A stretch of 64,000 nucleotides of DNA from an uncultured Lachnobacterium sp. (GTDB taxonomy: Bacteria > Bacillota > Clostridia > Lachnospirales > Lachnospiraceae), in contig URSS01000002.1 of assembly GCA_900550545.1 (NCBI GenBank), positions 97,360 to 161,359 of the forward strand, read 5' to 3'. Shown piece after piece: positions 15,802-24,783 of the stretch. The position numbers and the translations under genes are program-made. The notes under the pieces are model-generated. The model did no database searches. It was given only the letters and a program-made list of their open reading frames with translations, and was not told the DNA's origin. Each line of letters starts with the position of its first letter. Position 1 is the stretch's first letter.

Positions 15802-16917
15802 CTATTTCCAAACTTCTTCTGCGATTTCTTTCACAAGTGCAAGCTTTGCCCACTGCTGCTCCTCTGTAATCTTATTTCCAATTTCACAGGATGCAAATCC
15901 ACACTGTGGACTTAAGCATAGACGCTCAAGCGGAATATACTTTTCTGCTTCGTGAATTCTTGCAATCACCTTATCCTTATCTTCCAGTTCCGGTTTCTTT
16001 GTTGTAATAAGTCCAAGTACAACTTTCTTGTCCGGAGACACTTTTGCAAGCGGTGCAAAACCACCGGATCTCGCATCATCATACTCCAAAAGTAATGCGT
16101 CCACATGCTCCTGGGCAAATACATAGTCAGCTACAGAATCATATGGTCCACTTGTAAAAAATGTAGAGTGATAATTTCCGCGACAAATGTGGGAAGTAAT
16201 CACCATATCCTCCGGTCTTCCTTCCAGTGCCAGATTATTTACTTTCAAAAGCCGTGCCTTTACCTCTTCAATATCAACACCAAGTGACTGGTATCTCTGC
16301 TTTGCAGCATCTCCGACAATTGCACCCCAGGTACAGTCATCAAGCTGCAGATTACGGCATCCTGCTGCATAGAACTGTTTGATCACATCCTGATATGCCT
16401 TACCGATATCCTCGATCAACGCATCATCGGTCGCATAAAATTTTCTTGTCTGCTCAATGTTCTGCGGAACGATCATCTGCTGATACATCTGCGCCGGTGC
16501 CGGAATGGTATACTTTGCAACGGTCTGTTCATCTTCAAACTGCTTTAAGAATTTGAAATACTCTACAAACGGATGCGCCTTTGCTTTTACCTTTCCCACC
16601 AGATAAGTAGCCTCAAGGTCTGCCATCTCTCCGTTAAACTGTACGCCGCCACCGTCTTTTTCATGGGAAACTCCTTCAAATCCCCACATGAAATCCAGAT
16701 GCCAGAATTTTCTTCTAAACTCTCCATCCGTGATTGCATGGTATCCTGCGGCTTTCTGCTTTGCAACGATCTCTGTCACGCACTCATCCGTCACGCGGTC
16801 GAGTTCTTTCTGTGTGATTGTTCCTTCTTCAAACGCTTTTTTTGCTGCTTTAAGCTTTTCTGGTCTTAAAAAGCTTCCTACAAAATCATAGCGAAATGGT
16901 GTCTTTAATGTACTCAT
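15802..16917 (-). CDS. Cobalamin-independent methionine synthase-like protein (MetE C-terminal domain, YxjG/YxjH type)
   Basis: 371 residues, corresponding to the catalytic C-terminal barrel of MetE without the N-terminal domain. Family members (YxjG/YxjH of Bacillus) are linked to methionine formation from homocysteine. The zinc site is visible as H-x-C in SHICRGNYHST and a distal Cys in SPQCGFAS. The N-terminus shows FVGSFLRPEKL and the ITDGEFRRKFWHLDF substrate segment. The methyl donor is not readable. A MET-box palindrome overlaps its promoter and a LysR regulator gene converges on it. The family annotation is firm; the exact reaction is inferred. Confidence 0.9.
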   Translation of the reverse strand: MSTLKTPFRYDFVGSFLRPEKLKAAKKAFEEGTITQKELDRVTDECVTEIVAKQKAAGYHAITDGEFRRKFWHLDFMWGFEGVSHEKDGGGVQFNGEMADLEATYLVGKVKAKAHPFVEYFKFLKQFEDEQTVAKYTIPAPAQMYQQMIVPQNIEQTRKFYATDDALIEDIGKAYQDVIKQFYAAGCRNLQLDDCTWGAIVGDAAKQRYQSLGVDIEEVKARLLKVNNLALEGRPEDMVITSHICRGNYHSTFFTSGPYDSVADYVFAQEHVDALLLEYDDARSGGFAPLAKVSPDKKVVLGLITTKKPELEDKDKVIARIHEAEKYIPLERLCLSPQCGFASCEIGNKITEEQQWAKLALVKEIAEEVWK

Positions 16918-16986
16918 ATATTGATAACCTCCTGTGTTTTTCTGTTCGTTTTCTAGGGTTATCCTACCATGTCGTGATTTGTTTGT

Positions 16987-17014
16987 ATAATACCTTATTT
17001 ATGTGGTTTGTCAT
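16987..17014 (-). promoter_or_regulatory. Promoter of the methionine synthase-like gene
   Basis: Minus-strand ATGACA (17009-17014) and TATTAT (16987-16992) are 16 bp apart. The -35 touches the MET-box at 17013-17027, the expected geometry for a LysR-type activator. Confidence 0.55.
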
Positions 17015-17027
17015 AGTTTGAAACTAT
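17013..17027. promoter_or_regulatory. MET-box palindrome
   Basis: ATAGTTT-g-AAACTAT is a perfect 7-bp inverted repeat, with a further A/T on one side. It matches the MET-box (TATAGTTTnAAACTATA) described for MtaR/CmbR-type LysR regulators in Streptococcaceae. It lies about 100 bp upstream of the methionine synthase-like start, next to the -35. The rest of the 16918-17306 gap holds a small TTCGGT/ACCGAA hairpin (17065-17080) and the trpZ terminator, and nothing else I can support. Confidence 0.68.
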
Positions 17028-17243
17028 ATTCAAGAGTAAAAATGTATACGATTTTCAATTTTTATTCGGTCGTAACCGAATCAATTCTGACTAAACAAAA
17101 AATTTATGCAATTTCTGTCCCAAACGATGCCAAATTTAATGAATGCGATGTTCTTCCCTCTTCATATGATACACATACACGATAAATTGCAGATTCCTGT
17201 GAAAATCCATGACGCAACATACATATTCACGCTCTGTATCCAT

Positions 17244-17293
17244 TGAAAAAAGGCGAAAAACATGAGTTGCTCTCACGCCTTTCGCCTTCTTTT
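17244..17293 (-). terminator. Terminator of the tryptophan transporter operon
   Basis: AAGGCGAAA (17250-17258) pairs with TTTCGCCTT (17280-17288), with a nested TGAG/CTCA stem. On the minus strand it ends in a run of six T after GCC. It lies just after the ATPase gene. Confidence 0.82.
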
Positions 17294-17306
17294 TGTATCT
17301 GTTTCA

Positions 17307-18080
17307 CTAATTTCCGCATTCAATACTGATTTCGTTGAATGTTCCGAGAATATCATCCACCTGCATGGCCTTTTTCTCGGCACCCGATTTGTCAATAATC
17401 GCATGTCCCTGATGCATCATCAGCAATCGATCACCATATTCTACCGCATAGCGCAGGTTGTGCGTAACCATGATTGTGGTAACTTTTTTCTCTGCGACGA
17501 TCTTGCCGGTCAGTTCCATAACAATCTCTGCTGTCTTTGGATCCAAAGCAGCAGTATGCTCGTCAAGGATCAAAAATTCGATTGGATTCATGGTTGCCAT
17601 CAAAAGCGCCAGTGTCTGACGCTGACCACCCGATAATGCCCCAACTTTTGTGTGCAGCTTATCTTCGAGTCCAAGATTTACACTGGCAAGCAATTCTTTG
17701 TACGCCTCCACGCGGGCATGGTTGGTACCTCTGCCCAGTCCATACATTTTTCCCTTATTATCCGCGATTGCAAGATTCTCAAGGATCGTCATGGACGGAC
17801 AGGTTCCTTTCGACGGGTCCTGAAACACGCGTCCAATGCGACGATGGCGAATGAAATCTTTCTGTTTTGTGATATCAACACCATTGACAACAATATTTCC
17901 GCCATCTACCGGAATGGTACCACAGATAATGTTGAGCATAGATGTCTTACCGGAACCATTACTTCCGACAACGGAAACAAACTGTCCATCCTCAATATTT
18001 AAATTAAAATCATCAAACAGACAGATTTCATTGATTGTTCCCGGATTATACATTTTATGAATATGCTTTAACTCTAACAT
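17307..18080 (-). CDS. trpZ: ABC transporter ATPase, TrpZ type
   Basis: 257-residue ATP-binding subunit of an importer. Walker A is GSNGSGKTS near residues 39-47, the signature ALSGGQRQTLALL, Walker B FLILDEHTAALD and the H-loop MVTHNLRYAV. It overlaps nothing but directly follows the permease gene and ends at a terminator. By context it is the ATPase of the T-box-controlled tryptophan uptake system described as trpXYZ in Firmicutes. The substrate assignment rests on the UGG specifier in the operon leader, not on the protein itself. Confidence 0.85.
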   Translation of the reverse strand: MLELKHIHKMYNPGTINEICLFDDFNLNIEDGQFVSVVGSNGSGKTSMLNIICGTIPVDGGNIVVNGVDITKQKDFIRHRRIGRVFQDPSKGTCPSMTILENLAIADNKGKMYGLGRGTNHARVEAYKELLASVNLGLEDKLHTKVGALSGGQRQTLALLMATMNPIEFLILDEHTAALDPKTAEIVMELTGKIVAEKKVTTIMVTHNLRYAVEYGDRLLMMHQGHAIIDKSGAEKKAMQVDDILGTFNEISIECGN

Positions 18081-18962
18081 CTAAGCCACCTTCTTTCTCT
18101 TTTTACGATCCATGCCAAGCACTAAAATCACAAGGAAAAGCACTGCTGTAATCAATTTCAAATCGGAAGACGGCATACCAAACTTAACTGCAATCGCAAC
18201 ACAGGCTTTGTATACGATAGATCCGATCACTACACTTGTTGTCACACGTAAAAATGTCACTTTTTTCAGCAGACTGATACCAATAATTACGCTGGCAAGT
18301 CCGATAACCATTGTTCCGGTTCCCATGGAAACATCAAAATAACGCTGCTGCTGTGCAAAAATGCATCCACTTAAGCTGACAAGACCATTGGCAATTGCAA
18401 GGCCGATAATCTTAATCACACCTTTGTCTACACCCATGGAAGTAACGATCGTTTCATTGTCTCCGACAGCACGAAGAAGATATCCGGATTTCGTACTCAT
18501 ATACCAATCCAGTAAAAACTTCATGATAAATGTAATTACAAAAATAATAATTACATTGGAAAAAGCGGCAAGTGATCCTTTGAAAAGACTATGTACAAGA
18601 TCATTGTCAAACAAAGTTGTCATATTGTAAATCGGAAGGTTGGCTCTGCCTGCAATACGCAGATTCACGGTATACAATGCTGTCATCATAATAATTCCGG
18701 ATAAGAGATCCCTTACTTTTAATTTAACATGAATCAGTCCGGTCAGTGTTCCTGCCACCGCTCCTGCCACAAAAGCAATCAGCAGTGTCAGAATCGGATT
18801 GCATCCTTTTGCGATCAATACTGCAGATAAAGCAGCTCCAAGTGGGAAGCTTCCATCAACCGTCAGATCCGGAAAATCCAGAATCGTATATGTGATATAA
18901 ATGCCAAGAGCCATAATTGCATAAATCATGCCCTGTTCGAGTACGCTTAAAACTAATGTCAC
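18081..18962 (-). CDS. trpY: ABC transporter permease, TrpY type
   Basis: 293-residue permease of the branched-chain amino acid type fold (LivH-like) with eight or more hydrophobic segments. The N-terminal GIYITYTILDFPDLTVDGSF and the later ANGLVSLSGCIFAQQQ segments are typical of permeases paired with PF04392 binding proteins. It ends in a Lys/Arg-rich cytoplasmic tail (DRKKRKKVA). Its ATPase partner gene follows without a gap and the binding-protein gene precedes it. It would form the membrane channel for tryptophan uptake. Confidence 0.85.
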   Translation of the reverse strand: MTLVLSVLEQGMIYAIMALGIYITYTILDFPDLTVDGSFPLGAALSAVLIAKGCNPILTLLIAFVAGAVAGTLTGLIHVKLKVRDLLSGIIMMTALYTVNLRIAGRANLPIYNMTTLFDNDLVHSLFKGSLAAFSNVIIIFVITFIMKFLLDWYMSTKSGYLLRAVGDNETIVTSMGVDKGVIKIIGLAIANGLVSLSGCIFAQQQRYFDVSMGTGTMVIGLASVIIGISLLKKVTFLRVTTSVVIGSIVYKACVAIAVKFGMPSSDLKLITAVLFLVILVLGMDRKKRKKVA

Positions 18963-19003
18963 GGTGTTACCCCCAAATCTAATTATTTATCTCTTATTGT
19001 TTA

Positions 19004-20038
19004 TTACTTTACTGTAATTTCATCAAATGTCTGTGCGGCATTTGCAATATAGGATTTATCCAGTTTCATGTTGATCTTGTCTGCTGCAGCAGTATTTACA
19101 TAAAGTTCTGCCTTTGATGCAGTAATGAATGGTGTCTTATCTGCCGTTGTCTCACCCTTTAAAATTTTTGCAGCCATCTCACCAGTCTCAATTCCAAGCT
19201 GATAATAATCAATACCCATAGATGCTACACAACCGGATTTTACCTGCTCGATCTCACTTCCAAATACAGGGATTCCTGCGCCGTTTGCTTTATCGAGTAC
19301 TGTCTGTAATGCATTTACTACTGTATTGTCGGTAAGGTTACATAAGCAGTCAACCTTAGATACCAGATCTGTTGCTGCGATTTCAATATCGGCAGAAGTA
19401 TTGATACCAGTGTCTACAATTTCAAATCCATAATCGCCTGCAAGTTTTTTGTACTCTTCAATTGTACTGCAGGAATTTGCCTCACTTGTTGTATAGAGAA
19501 TACCGATTTTCTTTGCATCCGGCATCATCTCACGAATCATTTTCAACTGTTCTTTTACCGGAAGAATATCGGAAGAACCTGTGATATTTCCGACACTTGA
19601 ACCATCTTCATTTGCAAGCTGTGCGGTAACGGGATCCGATACTGCGGTATAAACAACCGGGATATCTGTGTTCATACATGAGTTGTATGCACTTGCTGCA
19701 CACGGTGTTGCAATGGCACAGATCATATCTACTTTTTCCGATACAAAACTGTCTGCAATCGTACTTGCTGTACCTGTATCAGTCTGTGCATTCTGATATT
19801 CAACTTTCAGATTCTTTCCTTCTTCAATTCCTGCATTCTTAAGTCCTGCCAAAAAGCCCTCACGGCAATTGTCCAGTGAACCGTGTTCTGCGAACTGTGA
19901 AATTCCGATCGTATAGGTTGTCTCGGAAGTTCCTCCCTGTCCCTGTGTTGTGTTTCCATCATTTCCTGATCCACATCCTGCCAGCAGTCCCATTGCACAT
20001 ACTGCAGATAATACCATAGCTAATACTTTTTTCTTCAT
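19004..20038 (-). CDS. trpX: ABC transporter substrate-binding lipoprotein, TrpX type
   Basis: 344-residue PF04392-type periplasmic-binding fold lipoprotein. The signal peptide ends in the lipobox LLAGC, followed by a Gly/Asn/Thr-rich linker. The mature domain starts YTIGISQFAEHGSLDNCREGF and contains MICAIATPCA and YTAVSDPV strands. The start at 20038 is chosen for the GAGAGG ribosome site; an ATG at 20059 in the same frame lies in the leader region. It is the first gene of the operon, directly after the T-box terminator, and should present tryptophan to TrpY/TrpZ. Confidence 0.86.
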   Translation of the reverse strand: MKKKVLAMVLSAVCAMGLLAGCGSGNDGNTTQGQGGTSETTYTIGISQFAEHGSLDNCREGFLAGLKNAGIEEGKNLKVEYQNAQTDTGTASTIADSFVSEKVDMICAIATPCAASAYNSCMNTDIPVVYTAVSDPVTAQLANEDGSSVGNITGSSDILPVKEQLKMIREMMPDAKKIGILYTTSEANSCSTIEEYKKLAGDYGFEIVDTGINTSADIEIAATDLVSKVDCLCNLTDNTVVNALQTVLDKANGAGIPVFGSEIEQVKSGCVASMGIDYYQLGIETGEMAAKILKGETTADKTPFITASKAELYVNTAAADKINMKLDKSYIANAAQTFDEITVK

Positions 20039-20103
20039 AATCTTTTTCCTCTCTTTCATGCTTGCTTTTACTGTGTAGGGAATTCCAAAGAAATCTCCTA
20101 TAC

Positions 20104-20375
20104 ATAAAAAACCGCCTCAAGCAAAAATGCTTGAGACGGTAATAAAATCTTATTATCGCGGTACCACTCAAATTGACAAATGTCCACTCTTTCACGTACG
20201 ATGCCATACATGCCGAATTGGTAACGGGTTCGGTTCCCGGTGACGCCTACTAAGTGATTTCCTTTTGGGCCACCCTCGAAAGTCCATTCAACAAATCCAT
20301 ACATACTGCATCACACCACCTGCAGCTCTCTGTGATATCCGGATAAGTCTACTCCTCTTTCTCATCGGTTTCTCT
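20104..20375 (-). promoter_or_regulatory. T-box leader responding to uncharged tRNA-Trp
   Basis: On the minus strand the leader holds the T-box sequence AGTGGTACCGCG (20157-20168), which pairs with the tRNA acceptor end. The terminator CCGTCTCAAGCA/TGCTTGAGGCGG with a T6 run (about 20104-20140) follows it. Upstream are the Stem I landmarks AGGAGTAGA and AGAGAGCTGCAGG. A TGG codon at 20284-20286 in the context GAATGGACT is placed where the specifier is expected, pointing to tryptophan. The operon behind it is a trpXYZ-type ABC importer, which agrees. The specifier was assigned by eye, without a folded model. Confidence 0.88.
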
Positions 20376-20385
20376 TTATTCGTAT

Positions 20386-20414
20386 ACTTTAAACCCTTTT
20401 TTTCTATTTGTCAA
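20386..20414 (-). promoter_or_regulatory. Promoter of the T-box/trpXYZ operon
   Basis: Minus-strand TTGACA (20409-20414) lies inside the last codons of the metallopeptidase gene, and TAAAGT (20386-20391) lies 17 bp downstream. Transcription would start just before the T-box Stem I. Confidence 0.65.
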
Positions 20415-21006
20415 TCCCAATATTTCGAAGCTGTGTCTGATGCAGTTTGTAATCCTTATCGTACTGCCCCACCAATGCCCAGAAATCCCGTGAATGATTC
20501 ATATGAATCCGGTGCGAAAGTTCATGTACCACAACATAATCCATCAGCTCCTGTGGCAGATAATGCAGGCGATAATTGAAATTGAGATTTCCTTTACTGC
20601 TGCAGCTTCCCCAGCGTCCTTTCTGGTTCCGGATTGCAACCCGTTCGAACGTCACTCCGATCTTTGGTGCATAATACATCAGCCGCTGCATAAAATGTGC
20701 CCGGATTTCATCTTTCTCACGCTTCGACAGGGAATCATATGCAGGAATCTCATAGGGACTCCGGTATGCCTGCTTTTCCTGTTGGCGCCGGGCCATCTTC
20801 TTCTTTGCCGCAGCAATCCACGCCGCATGGGAGTCCAAAAAGCGCAGCACCTCTTTCTTTGCCACCCGGTTTGGAACCCTTGCCACGACAGTTCCGTCCA
20901 GCCCTACCTGAAGTGCCATTGTTTTGCGCTTTGACCGGATCACGTTAACCATATATTCTTCCGACTGATTTTTCACAATTACCTGTTCCAACGATTCATC
21001 CCTCAA
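20404..21006 (-). CDS. YgjP-like M48 family metallopeptidase
   Basis: 200-residue protein of the YgjP/DUF45 (WLM-like) family. The zinc motif HELSH is in VVHELSHRIHMNHSRDFW, with the second-shell NRKGRWGSCSS-type segment (NQKGRWGSCSSKG) upstream. No signal peptide is visible, so it is cytoplasmic. It starts nine bases after hydF and is probably co-transcribed with it, though the family has no known role in hydrogenase assembly. Its 3' end contains the -35 box of the next operon. The cellular substrate is unknown. Confidence 0.85.
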   Translation of the reverse strand: MRDESLEQVIVKNQSEEYMVNVIRSKRKTMALQVGLDGTVVARVPNRVAKKEVLRFLDSHAAWIAAAKKKMARRQQEKQAYRSPYEIPAYDSLSKREKDEIRAHFMQRLMYYAPKIGVTFERVAIRNQKGRWGSCSSKGNLNFNYRLHYLPQELMDYVVVHELSHRIHMNHSRDFWALVGQYDKDYKLHQTQLRNIGIDK

Positions 21007-21015
21007 CTAACTATT

Positions 21016-22230
21016 CTATGGCATAACGACATGATCAAGAATTCCGGTAAGGTGAGCGATCGTCACTCCATAATTTGTCATAGGTACCGCCTGTTCCTTC
21101 GCACGGTCAATGCGGGAAAGTACATATTTCCGGTTGAACATACAGGCTCCACACTGAATGATCAGGTCATACTCTGTCAGTTTTTCCGGGAAATCGGTAC
21201 CGCTCACATGATCAATCTGCATGTTTTCTCCGAAGCGTTTTCGAAGCATCCGAGGGATCTTCACCCTTCCAATATCCTCACTCAACGGTGCATGTGTACA
21301 ACATTCCGCAATCAGCACATGCGAATTTTCTGTCAGGCGGTCGATCTGTTTTGCTCCTTCCACGTAATAAGGCAGATCTCCTTTATAAGCCGCAAATAAA
21401 ACAGAAAACGACGTAAGCATGCTTTCCTTGGGCTTATTCTCATACACATATGCAAACACCTGTGAATCTGTAATGATCAGTTTTGGCGGTTTGACCAATG
21501 TTGCCAGCGCCGGAACCATCTGATCCGTTGTTACACTCATAACCTGACATTTTTTATCCAGCAATTCTCTGGTTGTCTGCACCTGTGGCAGAATCAGTCT
21601 CCCCTTTGGAGCCTGAATGTCCTGTGGCATTACAAGCATAACCAGATCTCCCTCACTTACCAGATCTCCGGTGATCAGACGCTCACCAAAATTTTCCGGG
21701 ACCTTTCGGGATAATGCTTCTTTCACCTGATCCATGCCGACACCTGTCTTTGCACTTACAACCAGAGCATCCTCTCCGGTCTCCTTTTTAATTTCTTCCT
21801 GCATCACCTTTGCATCTGCAAGATCGACTTTGTTGATTACAAGAAGAACCGGTGTATTCTTTTCTTTAAAAAAGCGATACCATTTCAGCTCCTGTGCACA
21901 TGCCGCAAGTCCCTGCTTTTCGTCTGCCGCAAAAAGGATCACTGCAAGATCTGTTTTTTCCGCAGCTAATTTCGTTCGTTCGATGCGCTGTTCGCCAAGC
22001 GTACTCTCATCATCAAAACCTGCGGTATCAATGATCGTGCATGGACCAAGCGGATGAATTTCCATCGCTTTATAAACCGGATCTGTGGTTGTTCCCGCAA
22101 TATCCGCAACGATAGAAACCTCCTGATTGGTAAAAGCATTGATAAACGAAGATTTTCCACTGTTGGTTTTTCCAAAAACACCTATATGCAGACGGTTTGC
22201 GGAAGGTGTATCATTCAATGTTACTGCCAT
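21016..22230 (-). CDS. hydF: [FeFe] hydrogenase H-cluster maturation GTPase
   Basis: 404-residue scaffold on which the 2Fe subcluster is assembled before transfer to apo-hydrogenase. The N-terminal GTPase domain has GKTNSGKS at residues 20-27, DTAGFDD and NKVD. The C-terminal part carries the cluster-binding group: Cys and His in AECCTHAP and the pair in IIQCGACMFNRKY. It follows hydG by 23 bases in the hydE-hydG-hydF order. No hydrogenase structural gene is in the window, so the target enzyme is encoded elsewhere. Confidence 0.95.
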   Translation of the reverse strand: MAVTLNDTPSANRLHIGVFGKTNSGKSSFINAFTNQEVSIVADIAGTTTDPVYKAMEIHPLGPCTIIDTAGFDDESTLGEQRIERTKLAAEKTDLAVILFAADEKQGLAACAQELKWYRFFKEKNTPVLLVINKVDLADAKVMQEEIKKETGEDALVVSAKTGVGMDQVKEALSRKVPENFGERLITGDLVSEGDLVMLVMPQDIQAPKGRLILPQVQTTRELLDKKCQVMSVTTDQMVPALATLVKPPKLIITDSQVFAYVYENKPKESMLTSFSVLFAAYKGDLPYYVEGAKQIDRLTENSHVLIAECCTHAPLSEDIGRVKIPRMLRKRFGENMQIDHVSGTDFPEKLTEYDLIIQCGACMFNRKYVLSRIDRAKEQAVPMTNYGVTIAHLTGILDHVVMP

Positions 22231-22253
22231 ATGTTCTTTCGTCCTTTCTCATG

Positions 22254-23681
22254 TTAGAAACGGAAGTCACGTTTTCCTTCGGAAATATCATGAATATGCT
22301 CGTAAGTTGTCTGTTTTACTTTCGGATTTGTAATCTTCTCAATCTCACGGTTGATCAGTTCCATACCGATTTTCTTTGTCTCTTCACTTGCATAATCTTC
22401 CAGATACTCTTTTAAAGTCATAAGTGCATTTGGATGACAACAATTTAAAATCTGCATGCTCTTGCAAAGCGCCATAAAACGGTCTCCGGTTCTTCCCTCT
22501 CTGTAACATGCCGTACAGAATGATGGAATATATCCCATTTTCATCAGCCAGTTCACAACTTCATCTAACGTTCTCTGGTCGCTGACATCAAACTGCTCCG
22601 AAGTCTCATCTGCAAGTTTTTCTGCTTCCGGATCGGCATATCCACCGACACTTGTTTTCGATGCACCACTGATCTGGGATACTCCAAGAGGTAATACTTT
22701 TTCACGTACCGCCTGACTCTCTCTTGTGGAAATGATCATACCGGTATATGGAACCGAGATACGAATCAATGCACAGATTTTTGCAAAAGTGTCATCACTG
22801 ATACCATTGTCAAAAGCACTTGGATCAATATCATCTGCTTTTTTCACGCGAGGAACACTAATGGTGTGCGGTCCTACCCCATGAACAGCCTCAAGATGCT
22901 CAGCATGCATCAGAAGTCCTGCAAATTCATAGCGGTATCCTTCGAGCCCAAACAATACACCAAGTCCTACGTCATCGATGCCACCTTCCATCGCACGGTC
23001 CATTGCTTCGGTATGATATGCATAATCATGCTTTGGTCCTGTCGGATGCAGCTGCTCATAGCCCTCTTTGTTGTATGTTTCCTGGAAAAGAATGTATGTA
23101 CCGATTCCGGCTTCTTTTAACTTGCGGTAATTTTCTACTGTCGTTGCCGCAATATTTACATTTACACGACGGATTGCGCCGTTTTTATGCTTGATGCTGT
23201 AAATGGTATTGATACATTCGAGAATATACTCAATCGGATTATTTACTGGATCTTCACCTGCTTCAATAGCCAGACGCTTGTGTCCCATATCCTGCAAAGC
23301 GGTAACTTCTTTTACAATTTCTTCCTGTGTCAGTTTCTTTCTTGCAATATGCTTATTTTTCAAATGGTATGGACAGTATACACATCCATTCACACAGTAA
23401 TTGGATAAATACAAAGGTGCAAACAATACAATGCGGTTTCCGTAATAGTCCTTTTTGATTTGCTGTGCAAGTTCATATACTTCCTGTATCTTTTCTTCAT
23501 TTTCACATGCCAGAAGAACGGATGCCTCCCGGTGTGTCAGACCCTTGCGCTCTTTTGCTTTGGCAATAATGGCATCAATTACTTCCATATTGTCCTTATT
23601 GGCATCTGCATAGGCAAGTGTCTCTTTGATTTCCTCATCTGAAATAAATTCTTCTGCTTTTAATGATTTTACGTTATACAT
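22254..23681 (-). CDS. hydG: [FeFe] hydrogenase H-cluster radical SAM maturase HydG (tyrosine lyase)
   Basis: 475-residue radical SAM enzyme that cleaves tyrosine to p-cresol and supplies CO and cyanide to the H-cluster as an Fe(CO)2(CN) synthon. The radical SAM triad C96-x3-C100-x2-C103 is in NYCVNGCVYCPY. The C-terminal auxiliary cluster is seen as FCTACYREG followed by a Cys in ALCKSM, the HydG C-x2-C-x22-C type group that separates it from ThiH. It lies between hydE and hydF in one operon. Confidence 0.96.
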   Translation of the reverse strand: MYNVKSLKAEEFISDEEIKETLAYADANKDNMEVIDAIIAKAKERKGLTHREASVLLACENEEKIQEVYELAQQIKKDYYGNRIVLFAPLYLSNYCVNGCVYCPYHLKNKHIARKKLTQEEIVKEVTALQDMGHKRLAIEAGEDPVNNPIEYILECINTIYSIKHKNGAIRRVNVNIAATTVENYRKLKEAGIGTYILFQETYNKEGYEQLHPTGPKHDYAYHTEAMDRAMEGGIDDVGLGVLFGLEGYRYEFAGLLMHAEHLEAVHGVGPHTISVPRVKKADDIDPSAFDNGISDDTFAKICALIRISVPYTGMIISTRESQAVREKVLPLGVSQISGASKTSVGGYADPEAEKLADETSEQFDVSDQRTLDEVVNWLMKMGYIPSFCTACYREGRTGDRFMALCKSMQILNCCHPNALMTLKEYLEDYASEETKKIGMELINREIEKITNPKVKQTTYEHIHDISEGKRDFRF

Positions 23682-23721
23682 ACTTTCCTCCTAGTGTTTG
23701 AATCATGCTATAACTATTCAG

Positions 23722-24783
23722 TTATTTTTTAAAATCGCCCCTGGAAACAACGACTTGATATCCGACGCTCTCCATCCGTCGGGCCATACAATGGCGGCAT
23801 TCAGCAGCCTCGTCTCCGGTGCATATTTTGTTATCATATAATTTATACTTTTCCCGGACTGCAACCGGCGACAAATTCGGCATTACGACATTCGCACCTG
23901 CCTGAATCCCCTTCTCTCTTCCAAGGGGATGAATCGTTCCCAGTGCCGTCGTCGAGGGCAAAAGCACATGGGGATGGATCAGCCTTATGATGCTCAAAAG
24001 CCGCAGGGTCTGTTCCATTGTTCCGGCCGGTTCCTGTCCGAACGGTGTATCCTTCTGTGGGATAAAAGGTCCGATTCCAACCATATGCGGCTGCAGTTTT
24101 TTGATAAACATCAAATCCTCATACAATGTGTCCACGGTCTGTCCCGGCGAACCTACCATAAATCCGCAGCCAACCTGATAACCGATTTCTTTCAAGTCAT
24201 ACAGGCACTGTATCCTGTGTTGAAATGACATTTCCGCCGGATGCAGGCTCTGATAATGTGCTTCATCTGCCGTCTCATGGCGCAAAAGATAACGATCCGC
24301 TCCTGCATCATAAAATGCCTGATAGCTTGCCTTATCCTTCTCTCCAATCGAAAGTGTCACCGCACAATCCGGATAGTCCTGTTTGATTTTTGCTACGATA
24401 TTACAGATCCGTTCATCTGTAAAATACGGATCTTCTCCCCCTTGTAAGACAAAAGTTCGAAATCCCAGTTCATATCCGTTTGCACAACAGGATAAAATTT
24501 CTTCTTCTGTCAGACGGTATCGCTGCGCATTCGGATTGCTCCTTCGGATTCCGCAATAAATACAGTCGTTTTTACAGTAATTCGTAAACTCGATCAATCC
24601 ACGAATAAACACCTGTTTTCCATAAATATCATCCGCAACTTTTCTGGCTGTGTCACGCAGATAATTGATTGCCTGCTCATCTGTCGTCGCAAGCAGCGTC
24701 TGCAGCTGCTCACGATAAATTGTCTGCTCATTCTTTATCTGATCAATGATTTCCACTAACGTTTGCATAAACTGTCTTTGCAC
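23722..24783 (-). CDS. hydE: [FeFe] hydrogenase H-cluster radical SAM maturase HydE
   Basis: 353-residue radical SAM enzyme acting after HydG in building the 2Fe subcluster. The triad C70-x3-C74-x2-C77 lies in NYCKNDCIYCGIRRSN, with FVLQGGEDPYF and RLLRHETAD further on. The chosen start is GTG at 24781-24783, preceded by AGAAGG with five bases spacing; an in-frame ATG at 24766-24768 is the alternative and has no good ribosome site. With the GTG start the gene overlaps the upstream TM1266-like gene by 41 bases, showing tight coupling. Confidence 0.94.
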   Translation of the reverse strand: MQRQFMQTLVEIIDQIKNEQTIYREQLQTLLATTDEQAINYLRDTARKVADDIYGKQVFIRGLIEFTNYCKNDCIYCGIRRSNPNAQRYRLTEEEILSCCANGYELGFRTFVLQGGEDPYFTDERICNIVAKIKQDYPDCAVTLSIGEKDKASYQAFYDAGADRYLLRHETADEAHYQSLHPAEMSFQHRIQCLYDLKEIGYQVGCGFMVGSPGQTVDTLYEDLMFIKKLQPHMVGIGPFIPQKDTPFGQEPAGTMEQTLRLLSIIRLIHPHVLLPSTTALGTIHPLGREKGIQAGANVVMPNLSPVAVREKYKLYDNKICTGDEAAECRHCMARRMESVGYQVVVSRGDFKK

